A stretch of 22,625 nt of DNA, taken from Pseudomonadota bacterium (lineage in GTDB: Bacteria > Pseudomonadota > Gammaproteobacteria > Steroidobacterales > Steroidobacteraceae). Below the pieces are notes generated by a model. The model was not told the DNA's origin and searched no databases. It saw nothing but the letters and a program-made list of their open reading frames with translations. Of the stretch, positions 7,513 to 14,757 are shown piece by piece. The DNA is taken from the NCBI GenBank assembly GCA_023457495.1, contig JAEWLQ010000116.1, forward strand, positions 1-22,625. Direction: 5' to 3'. The position numbers and the translations under genes were made by a program. The first letter of the stretch is position 1. Each line of letters begins with the position of its first letter.

Positions 7513-9878
7513 TAAGCCCAGGCGGCCAGTGCGGGTAGCAGGATGATCGCGCCGAGCATGTTCACGAAGAACATGAACGTGAGCATGATGCCGATGTCGG
7601 CCTGGAACTGCAGCGGGGAGAACACCCAGGTCACGACGCCGATGGCGAGCGTGATGCCGGTGAAGATGATCGAGGCGCCGGTCACCTTCATGGTGTTGCG
7701 ATACGCCTCGTGCACGCCCTGCCCCGCGCGCAGGAATTCCTGCATGCGGCTCCAGAGATAGATGCCGTAATCGACGCCGATGCCGGCGCCCAGCGCCACC
7801 ATCGGCAGCGTGCTCAGCTTCAAGCCGATGCCGACGATCGCCATCACCGCGTAGACCAGGATCGACACCAGCGCGAGCGGCAGGAACACGAGCACGGCGC
7901 CGAGCACCGAGCGGAACGTGAGCAGGCACATGAGGATCACGGCGGCGAACACCCAGCCGAGGATGAGGTACTCCTTCGCCTTCACCGTCTCGTTGGTGGC
8001 CGCCATGACACCGACGTTGCCCGTCGCGAGATTGAACGAGGCGTTCGCCTGCGGGTTCTGCTCGCGCCAGTCCTTCACCGCGTCGACCACGCGCTCGATG
8101 GTCTCCGCCTTGTGATCGCGCAGGAACAGCATCACGGGCACGACGTCGCAGTCCGCATTCAGCAGGCCGGTGCTCGTCTCGATGTAACGCGTCGATTGCG
8201 TGAGCTGGTTGGACTCGCGCGGGATGTTTCGCCACTTCAAACTACCTTCGTTCCAGCCGGCGATCGCGATCTTCGCGACCAGCGGCAGCGACATCGCTTC
8301 CTGCACGCCGTCGACGTTGCGCATCGTCCAGGTGAAGTCGTCGACCGCCATCATCAGTCCGTGGCTGGTGCACACCGGCTCGGTGGCTTCGACGATGACC
8401 GTCAGGATGTCGACGCCGATCGAGAACTTGTCCGTGATGATGTTGCTGTCGCGGTTGTAACGCGAATCCGGCCGCAGCTCCGGCACACCCGACTGTGTGT
8501 CGCCGATGGGCGTCTGCCGGCCCTTCCAGGCCCCGAGCACGCCGAGCACGATGGACACCGCGATGATGATCGCGGCCGGCCCCTTGTTCGTGATGTTGGC
8601 GAGCTTGTCCCAGAACTCCGAGAGTTTCTGCTGCCGCGCCTCGACGCGCGCGCGGTACTTGTCGTCCCACTTCACCCACGACACGAGCACGGGCAGCAGG
8701 ATCAGGTCCGTGAGGATCACGATGGCGACGCCGATGCTCGCGGTGATCGCCATTTCCTGCACCACCCGCACCGGGATCAGCAGGATGGTGATGAATCCGA
8801 CCAGGTCGGCGAGCAGCGCGATGATCGCGGGCATCAACAGCTGCCGGAAGGTCTGGCGCGCGGCGTCCTCGCTGCCGAGCCCCGCGACCGCGGCTTCCTT
8901 GACCGCGCTGATCTTCTGCACGCCGTGCGAGACGCCGATCGCGAAGATCAGGAACGGCACCAGCAGGCCGAGTGGATCGATGCCGAACCCGAGCAGCACC
9001 AGCGTGCCGAGCTGCCAGACGACCGCGATGATCGAGCAGACGATGGGCACCAGCGCCACCTTCAGCGACTGCACGTAGTACCAGACCGCCAGCAGCGTGA
9101 GCAGGATCGTGATCACCGCGAACAACACCACCGACGTCGCGCCATCGGCGATGTCGCCGACGACCTTGGCGAAGCCGATCATGTGGACGTCTATGCCTGC
9201 GCCCGTTGCCGTCGAAGAATGGGCCTGCACCAGGACCTTGTTGCCCTGGATCTTGTCGCGCACGCGCTCTTCGAGCTCGCGCGCGACGCGAATCGGATCG
9301 ACGGGATTTCCCGCCGCGTCGTGCTCCAGCACGATGGCCGAGATCAGCGCGCCCGAGAAATCGTTTGCGACCAGCCGGCCGCGGATGCCGGCCTTCAGGA
9401 TGTTCTCGCGAACCCGCGCCAGCGCTTCGGGCGTCGGCACGAACTCCGAGTCGACGACGTTGCCGGCCTCGATGCCGTCCTCGACCACCTCCATGTAGCG
9501 CACGTTGGGCGTGAACAGCGACTGCACGCGCGCGCGGTCGATGCCGTCCATCACCAGCACTTCGTCGGTCGCGAGCTTGAGCGCGTCGAAGAAGCCCGGC
9601 TGGAACATGTTGCCGTCTTCGGCGAGCAGCGCGATGAGTACGCGGTTCGCGCCGCCGAACTCCGCCTGGTGCTTGACGAAGGTCTGCATGTACTCGTGAC
9701 GCAGCGGCAGTTGCTTGGTGAACGACGCGTCGATGCGCAACCCTTGCACCGCCACCACGAGCATCGCGGCGGTGACGAGGGCGAACAGGATGAGGATCAT
9801 GCGGCGATGGCCGAAGATCACCCGCTCGAGCGTGCCCGCCAGTTTCGAATCCGCTCCCGATGAGCCCGCGCCGGCCAT
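7455..9878 (-). CDS. MMPL/RND-family inner-membrane exporter
   Basis: An 807-residue transporter with RND topology. TM1 is near residues 27-45, followed by a large periplasmic loop and a cluster of five helices (about 250-440). TM7 follows, then a second periplasmic loop and a final five-helix cluster. The motif GAGIGVDYGIYLW in the second cluster is the family's conserved proton-relay region, as in MMPL/HAE3 proteins that move lipids and other hydrophobic molecules. The ATG at 9878 is separated by a single base from the YCF48 stop (9880-9882), so the two are translationally coupled. The last residues (from GVRPRFPANG onward) are encoded by the REPIN at 7396-7512, which also supplies the stop, so the native C-terminus was altered. 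Substrate unknown. Confidence 0.88.
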   Translation of the reverse strand: MAGAGSSGADSKLAGTLERVIFGHRRMILILFALVTAAMLVVAVQGLRIDASFTKQLPLRHEYMQTFVKHQAEFGGANRVLIALLAEDGNMFQPGFFDALKLATDEVLVMDGIDRARVQSLFTPNVRYMEVVEDGIEAGNVVDSEFVPTPEALARVRENILKAGIRGRLVANDFSGALISAIVLEHDAAGNPVDPIRVARELEERVRDKIQGNKVLVQAHSSTATGAGIDVHMIGFAKVVGDIADGATSVVLFAVITILLTLLAVWYYVQSLKVALVPIVCSIIAVVWQLGTLVLLGFGIDPLGLLVPFLIFAIGVSHGVQKISAVKEAAVAGLGSEDAARQTFRQLLMPAIIALLADLVGFITILLIPVRVVQEMAITASIGVAIVILTDLILLPVLVSWVKWDDKYRARVEARQQKLSEFWDKLANITNKGPAAIIIAVSIVLGVLGAWKGRQTPIGDTQSGVPELRPDSRYNRDSNIITDKFSIGVDILTVIVEATEPVCTSHGLMMAVDDFTWTMRNVDGVQEAMSLPLVAKIAIAGWNEGSLKWRNIPRESNQLTQSTRYIETSTGLLNADCDVVPVMLFLRDHKAETIERVVDAVKDWREQNPQANASFNLATGNVGVMAATNETVKAKEYLILGWVFAAVILMCLLTFRSVLGAVLVFLPLALVSILVYAVMAIVGIGLKLSTLPMVALGAGIGVDYGIYLWSRMQEFLRAGQGVHEAYRNTMKVTGASIIFTGITLAIGVVTWVFSPLQFQADIGIMLTFMFFVNMLGAIILLPALAAWAYGVRPRFPANGARAQTPAP

Positions 9879-9879
9879 G

Positions 9880-10905
9880 CTAACTACCTGCCCCCGCGTC
9901 CAGCCGGATGATGCGCACGCCGCCTTCGCCCGCCACGATGACCGAGCCCGCGGCGCCCGGCAGCAGCGCCGAGACACCCTTGCGGTCGTCCTGCTGCGTG
10001 AGCCTGAACGTTTCGCCCGCGTCGGAGGAGATCAGCAACACGCCGGCGAGTCCGCCGATGATCACGCGCAGATCGTTCACGGCGATTCCATCCGTCAGCA
10101 TTGCGGTGGTGTGCGACTGCAGCTCGTGCCAGGTTTCCCCGCCGTCCGCGGACCGGAACAGGTGGCCGCGCAGTCCGAACGCGAGCAGGCCTTCGCCGCG
10201 GATCGGCACGAGACCGAACAGGCTGCCTTCATAGGGCGACGGCAACGCGCGCCAGTTCGCGCCACGATCGTCGGAGCGATAGAGCCGTCCGCCCTCGGCC
10301 GCGATGTACAGCCGCGCGCCCACACCCACGATGCGGTTGAGGTGGTAGTCGGGCGGCAGCTCGCCTTCCTCGAGAGGCGGCGCTTTCGGATCCGGCGGCG
10401 GCGAGAACTTGCTCACCTGCCAGGTGCGGCCGCCGTCGTTGGTCGTGAGGTACGCGCCATACGCGCCCACGGCGATGCCGCTCACGCGGTTCGCGAACCA
10501 CAGGTCGAGGAGCGGTTGCTGCGCCTCGGGGGCGAAGTGCGTGCGAGTCCAGGTCTCGCCGCCATCGACCGTGTTGAGGATGGTTTCGTCGTGGCCGACC
10601 GCCCAGCCGTACTCGCCATCCGCGAAGTAGACCGCGGTGAGCATGGCGCGGGTCGGTACGCTCTTCGCCTGGCGCCAGGAGGCGCCCTGGTCGTCGGACA
10701 GCAGCACGTGACCGCGCTCCCCGACGGCGACGATGCGCTTGCCGGCCTGCGCGAGATCCAGCAGCAGCGACGCGCTCGCGAGCGGCTCGATCCGCGCGGG
10801 TTTGTTGGCCGCGTCGTCGGCGTCGAGCCCCGGAGGGTCCTGCGCATGCGCGCCGCCGCCGGCCGCCAGCGCCGCGATCAGTGCGAGGCCGAGCCACTGC
10901 CTCAT
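9880..10905 (-). CDS. YCF48/BNR-repeat beta-propeller protein, exported
   Basis: A 341-residue protein with a signal peptide (cleavage after AHA near residue 21). A series of BNR/Asp-box repeats follows, for example TVDGGETW, TNDGGRTW, SDDRGANW and SADGGETW, each preceded by a GxxAVG-like strand. This is the fold of photosystem II assembly factor YCF48/HCF136, used in many non-photosynthetic bacteria as a periplasmic partner of RND proteins. No catalytic sialidase residues are evident. It follows a terminator-like hairpin and is coupled to the RND gene by a 1-base gap, so the two products probably act as a pair. The exact role is inferred. Confidence 0.82.
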   Translation of the reverse strand: MRQWLGLALIAALAAGGGAHAQDPPGLDADDAANKPARIEPLASASLLLDLAQAGKRIVAVGERGHVLLSDDQGASWRQAKSVPTRAMLTAVYFADGEYGWAVGHDETILNTVDGGETWTRTHFAPEAQQPLLDLWFANRVSGIAVGAYGAYLTTNDGGRTWQVSKFSPPPDPKAPPLEEGELPPDYHLNRIVGVGARLYIAAEGGRLYRSDDRGANWRALPSPYEGSLFGLVPIRGEGLLAFGLRGHLFRSADGGETWHELQSHTTAMLTDGIAVNDLRVIIGGLAGVLLISSDAGETFRLTQQDDRKGVSALLPGAAGSVIVAGEGGVRIIRLDAGAGS

Positions 10906-10937
10906 CCGCCATCCCCTCGCCGGTGTTTTCGTTGCCT

Positions 10938-10977
10938 AAAAGTAAACGGGCCGGGTGGTGCAAGTCCACCCGGCCCG
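10938..10977 (-). terminator. Intrinsic terminator/attenuator between DUF1329 and YCF48 genes
   Basis: A perfect 12-bp stem (10947-10958 with 10966-10977, GC-rich) has a 7-base loop. On the leftward strand it is followed by TTTACTTTT at 10946-10938. It begins 20 bases after the DUF1329 stop. Only about 32 bases separate it from the YCF48 start, with no evident promoter there, so partial read-through is likely. Confidence 0.75.
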
Positions 10978-10997
10978 CGACGTTTCCTAACTAACGG

Positions 10998-12377
10998 TCA
11001 GCGCACTCCGCGACGTTGCAAGGCCGCGGGCTGGTAGTCCGCGATGGTGCGCTTCTGCGAGAAGTCGCGGCTGCGCGGCTCCTCGTTGTCGAGACCCAGG
11101 GCGAGGTAGCGCCCGTTCGTGAGGTCGTAGACCGTCTCGAGCACCGTCCACAGGGCGGGCACGTCGTAATAGTTGATGACGTGGCCTTCCTGGACGCGGA
11201 ACAGCTGGCCGCGGCTGTCGTAACAATCGACCGCGAGGATCTGCCAGCTGTCCTCGTCCACGTAGAGCGTGCGGCGGGTGTACAGGTGGCTCTGACCCTG
11301 CTTGAGCTTCGAGTCGACGACCCAGACGCGATGCAGCTCGAAACGCGCGAGGTCGGGGTTGATGTGGTTCTTCTTGAGGATGTCGGTGTACTTGATGGCG
11401 TTCGAGTGCAGCTTGTAGCTGTTGTACGGCACGAGGATTTCTTTCTTGCCGACCAGCGTCCACTCGTAGCGCTCGGGCGACCCGTTGTACATGTCGAACT
11501 GGTCGGAGGTGCGCAGGTTGTCCGAGTTGGTGCCCGGGTTGTCGAAGGCGACGTTCGGCGCGCGGCGCACGCGGCGCTGTCCCGGGTTGTAGACCCAGGC
11601 GCGGCGATTTTCGACTGACTGGTCGAGTGTCTCCTGCACCAGCAGCACCTCACCCGCGAGTCGCGCCGGCGCGGTGGTTTCCTGGATGAAGTACGCGATG
11701 GTGTTGTCGAGGTTCTCTGACTTCGCGCCCGGCAGACTGTAGGAAACCATGGTCTCGTCGCGGAACTTCACCATGGTGTACGAGCCGCTCGCGGTCACCG
11801 GCGCCTGGCCGATGTTGCGCACGATGACGTCGCCGCGATAACGCAGCACGTGATTCCAGAAGACCTCGACGCCGGACTTCGGGATCGGGAACGGGATGCC
11901 TTCGCCCGCCTTCACGACGCCGTTGCCGCCCTTGGCGAGCTCCGCGGTGGTGGCGATGCGCTTGGTGGCATCGTAGATGCGCTGCGGCGAGGCGGCACTG
12001 CGACGCGTCGGGTACACGACCATCTTGTAGCTGTTGCGATAGGTCTGCAGCAGCTTCTTGTGTCCCTCGGTCAGCTTGTCCGCGTATTGGCCCATGTTCG
12101 CCGCGGTGATCGTGTAGAGCGGCTTGTCGTTCGCGAACGGATCCGGGTGATGTTGTCCCGGCTTGAAGTTCGGAAAGCCCGCCTGCGCGGCCGAGGTGAG
12201 GCCCCCGTCCCAGGCCGGAATGGAGCCATCCGCATTGCCGGCCTTCTCCGCGCCGAGCGGCGTGAGCTCGGCGCCGAGCTTCGCGGCTTCGGCCGCCGAC
12301 ACCGCCGCCATCACGTTCGCTCCGGAGAGCAGTCCCGCGACCAGCGCGGCGGCGGACATCAAGGATTTCCTGGTCAT
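10998..12377 (-). CDS. DUF1329 family exported protein (LolA/LolB-like class)
   Basis: A 459-residue protein with a signal peptide (MTRKS start, hydrophobic core, cleavage near NVMAA). The mature N-terminus has AELTPLGAEKAGNADGSIPAWDGG, and later come ASPQRIYDATKRIAT, RRAWVYNPGQRRVRRAPN and SPERYEWTLVGKKEILVPYN. These are hallmarks of DUF1329, about 450 residues in the family. Such proteins are related in fold to lipoprotein/lipid carriers of the LolA/LolB class; no lipobox cysteine is seen here. The ATG at 12377 follows a good GAGGGAAAG site, 19 bp after the DUF1302 stop, so they form an operon. It probably acts in the periplasm or at the outer membrane, handling a hydrophobic substrate; this role is inferred. 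Confidence 0.88.
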   Translation of the reverse strand: MTRKSLMSAAALVAGLLSGANVMAAVSAAEAAKLGAELTPLGAEKAGNADGSIPAWDGGLTSAAQAGFPNFKPGQHHPDPFANDKPLYTITAANMGQYADKLTEGHKKLLQTYRNSYKMVVYPTRRSAASPQRIYDATKRIATTAELAKGGNGVVKAGEGIPFPIPKSGVEVFWNHVLRYRGDVIVRNIGQAPVTASGSYTMVKFRDETMVSYSLPGAKSENLDNTIAYFIQETTAPARLAGEVLLVQETLDQSVENRRAWVYNPGQRRVRRAPNVAFDNPGTNSDNLRTSDQFDMYNGSPERYEWTLVGKKEILVPYNSYKLHSNAIKYTDILKKNHINPDLARFELHRVWVVDSKLKQGQSHLYTRRTLYVDEDSWQILAVDCYDSRGQLFRVQEGHVINYYDVPALWTVLETVYDLTNGRYLALGLDNEEPRSRDFSQKRTIADYQPAALQRRGVR

Positions 12378-12396
12378 GATCTTTCCCTCGTCGCGG

Positions 12397-14514
12397 TCAG
12401 AACGAGAACTTGAGCGTGGCCGCGACGAAGTCGCGGTCGTTGAGGTCGTTCCAGCGTCCGGCGCCACCGAACTTGGTCCACGACATATCGATCTCCCATT
12501 TCGCCATAAGGTTCGCCGCGACGCCCAGCGTCAAACCATAGCGACCTTCGACGAAATTTCCGCCCGGGCCAGGCGTCGTGCCCTTGACGTCATGCTGCCA
12601 GTTGAATCGCGGCAGGATGTTCCAGGGGCCCATGAGGCCGGGGTAGTCGAGTCGGCCGGCGATGCGATAGCCGTACGAGGTCGCGTCCGCGAAGCGGTTC
12701 TGCGGCTCGATGAGGTCGAGGGCGAGACATTGCGCCGCCGGCAGCGTCGGACAGTGCCGACCCCGCAGCTCGTAGTTGCCGCTGACGTTGGTCGCCGGGC
12801 CGTTGAAGCGCAGACCACGGCCATTCGGTCCGCCGGTGAGCTTGTCGGGCATGTCCTCGACGTGTGTGAGGCCGGCTTCCGCGACCACCACCATCTGCGC
12901 GGCCTTGAGCACGTTCGTGAACGTCTTGGTCGCCGTGAATTGCACCTGGTAGGTGTCGTAGACATCCCATCCCGGCACGACACTGTCGAGGCCGAAGCCG
13001 CCGAGCTGGCCGCAATGTGTGAGCGTGGAGGCGGCCGCGTTGCCTTCCGGACAGGTCGTCGGCAGCGGCGTTCCGCGCAACACCGCGAGTCCCTGCTCGA
13101 ACGGAGTCAGCGCGGCGAACAGCAGCTCGACGTCGTCGAACTGCAGCGGCACGTCCTGGCGATAGGCGACCTCGCCCTGCAGCGCGATACCGCCCCATTG
13201 CAGCTGCGTGTTGAAGGACAGGCCGATGAGCTTGATGTCCTCGGGATATTCGGTGTAGTAGCCCGCCGTCAGCGCGTACTCGTGCGTCGCGATGTTGGAC
13301 GCCTGGTTGGTGACGTCGCCCTGCGCGAGGAAGGTGTTCGCGCCGATCGTGGCGTATTGCGTGGCCTGCGCAAGCGAGAGATTGCCGCCGGCGGCCGCCG
13401 AACGCGCGACGCCGAGGTTGGCCGCGGTCGCGATTGCGGCGGTCGGCGACAACCCGGCCGCGATGGCCTGCGCCGCGCCACCCACCGCGTTCAGCGCGCC
13501 GAAGGCATTGCCCAGTCCCTGCTGCGTGCCCGTGCGGCCGGAGATCAGCGGCAGGCGGCTGTGATAGTTCAGGAAATAGAGACCGAACTCCGTGCCGTTG
13601 TTGAAGCCCTGCGCGTAGTACTTGAGGCTCAGGCCGAACTGGCCGCTGTCGTCCGGCTCCTGCGTCGGCAGCCGGTTCACGGTCTGGAAATTCTCGATGT
13701 ACGGACCGCCGAGCGGACGGAAGTCCACGCCCAGGTCGGAGAACGAACCGAAGCCGAGCACCACCTTGCTGCCGCCGGTGGGCGCGAAATCATTGTTGCT
13801 GAAATAGGAGCCGGCCGGCTCGGGTACGGTCGCGTTCCAGTCGGTGATGTAGATAGCCTGCGCCGAGAAGGCATCGGTGAACTGCAGGCTGAAGTTGACC
13901 ATCTCCTGCGGCAGGAACGCTTCCTTGAGCTCCGCGCCCGGCACGCGCAGGGCCGACACGTCGAAGTGATTGATGACGTTGATGCCCTGCTGGATGAACG
14001 TGCTCTCGCCCCAGCTCACCGCCTGGCGGCCGAGGCGCAGCTCGGCCGGCATGCTGCCAAGATCGAACTTGGCGTAGACGAAGGCGTCGAGCAGGCGTGT
14101 GTAGCTCTCGACCAGGTCCTTGGATTTTTCGGACAGCGGCGTGCGCTGCGTGTTGCCGGCGGCATCGTCGTAGAGCGCCGAGGCGCGCACGAAGGCGCCG
14201 AAGTTGCGGTAGTCGAGCGACAGCTCGGTGAGCACCTTGAGCGCCCGGCTGTACATGTCCGTGCCGTAATTGAGGTTGCCGTCGTCGATGTTCGGCGAGC
14301 GGCCGCATCCGCCATTGGCGATCGCGATGAGCCGGCAGTCGCGCTCCTCGATGCGCCAGGCCTGGCCGTAGGTGAACGTGGTGTCCCAGCTTCCGTTGAA
14401 GGTGCCTTCATCGTTCTGGAAATCCCACGCGTAGGCGGCGGGCGAGGCGAGAGCCAGCGTCGCGACGATCGGAAGCGAACGTACGACGTAGCGCCGGATC
14501 AGATCGTTACTCAT
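12397..14514 (-). CDS. DUF1302 family outer-membrane protein
   Basis: A 705-residue protein with a signal peptide cut after AYA near residue 29. The mature start WDFQNDEGTFNGSWDTTFTYG is typical of DUF1302. It then has many amphipathic, aromatic-rich strands, including LRLGRQAVSWGESTFIQQGINVIN, and the C-terminus ends in Phe (LKFSF). A terminal Phe is the recognition signal for outer-membrane barrel insertion. Two cysteine-containing loops are visible (DCRLIAIANGGCG and TCPEGNAAAS...HCG) and might form surface disulfides. Length is usual for the family. It is the promoter-proximal gene of the cluster, with GGGGAAAG before its ATG. Its partners suggest an outer-membrane channel or receptor for a hydrophobic compound. 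Confidence 0.88.
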   Translation of the reverse strand: MSNDLIRRYVVRSLPIVATLALASPAAYAWDFQNDEGTFNGSWDTTFTYGQAWRIEERDCRLIAIANGGCGRSPNIDDGNLNYGTDMYSRALKVLTELSLDYRNFGAFVRASALYDDAAGNTQRTPLSEKSKDLVESYTRLLDAFVYAKFDLGSMPAELRLGRQAVSWGESTFIQQGINVINHFDVSALRVPGAELKEAFLPQEMVNFSLQFTDAFSAQAIYITDWNATVPEPAGSYFSNNDFAPTGGSKVVLGFGSFSDLGVDFRPLGGPYIENFQTVNRLPTQEPDDSGQFGLSLKYYAQGFNNGTEFGLYFLNYHSRLPLISGRTGTQQGLGNAFGALNAVGGAAQAIAAGLSPTAAIATAANLGVARSAAAGGNLSLAQATQYATIGANTFLAQGDVTNQASNIATHEYALTAGYYTEYPEDIKLIGLSFNTQLQWGGIALQGEVAYRQDVPLQFDDVELLFAALTPFEQGLAVLRGTPLPTTCPEGNAAASTLTHCGQLGGFGLDSVVPGWDVYDTYQVQFTATKTFTNVLKAAQMVVVAEAGLTHVEDMPDKLTGGPNGRGLRFNGPATNVSGNYELRGRHCPTLPAAQCLALDLIEPQNRFADATSYGYRIAGRLDYPGLMGPWNILPRFNWQHDVKGTTPGPGGNFVEGRYGLTLGVAANLMAKWEIDMSWTKFGGAGRWNDLNDRDFVAATLKFSF

Positions 14515-14648
14515 TCACTTTCCCCTGAGGACCGCGGAACCGCTGCGAGTCGCGAGGTAAAGGCAGCCATTACCGGTGGCCGTTTTGTCTCGATGTCGCC
14601 GCGCCTCTGCTCCCCTCGCGGATGCTCGGTGCGGACTTGTTGCAGGCC

Positions 14649-14657
14649 AGTATAGCA
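14649..14657 (-). promoter_or_regulatory. Candidate extended -10 for the DUF1302 operon
   Basis: On the leftward strand TGCTATACT occurs about 135 bases before the DUF1302 ATG. TATACT is close to a sigma-70 -10, and the TG one base upstream makes it an extended -10. There is no good -35 at 17 bases (GCTTTT). The leader would be about 130 nt. Prediction by eye. Confidence 0.4.
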
Positions 14658-14685
14658 GCGGCCCGCCCGGCAAAAGCTAGGGCAC

Positions 14686-14724
14686 CCATGCCACGGCCCC
14701 ACGCCACCGCCCCACGCCACCGCC
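14686..14724. repeat. 13-bp tandem repeat, three copies
   Basis: Units 14686-14698, 14699-14711 and 14712-14724. The last two are identical (CCACGCCACCGCC); the first differs at two positions (CCATGCCACGGCC). It lies between the plsB stop and the candidate DUF1302 promoter, 30-75 bases upstream of the -10. It could be a replication-slippage tract or a set of protein-binding sites. Confidence 0.8.
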
Positions 14725-14757
14725 CATGTCGGGGCCAATAGTTGGGCGGGGTTCTTC

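Noticed and set aside
7397..7513. Longer decarboxylase N-terminus starting at 7513
   Set aside because: The added 39 residues are a translation of the REPIN-like repeat and unlike the family. The MTPEEF start at 7396 fits, though 7411 stays possible.
7710..9863. 717-codon open frame on the + strand
   Set aside because: Antisense of the RND exporter; extreme His/Arg/Asp content and no domain.
12163..14655. 830-codon open frame on the + strand
   Set aside because: Antisense to the DUF1302 gene. It is rich in Arg, Glu and His, with no recognisable family, and is typical of a shadow frame in high-GC DNA.
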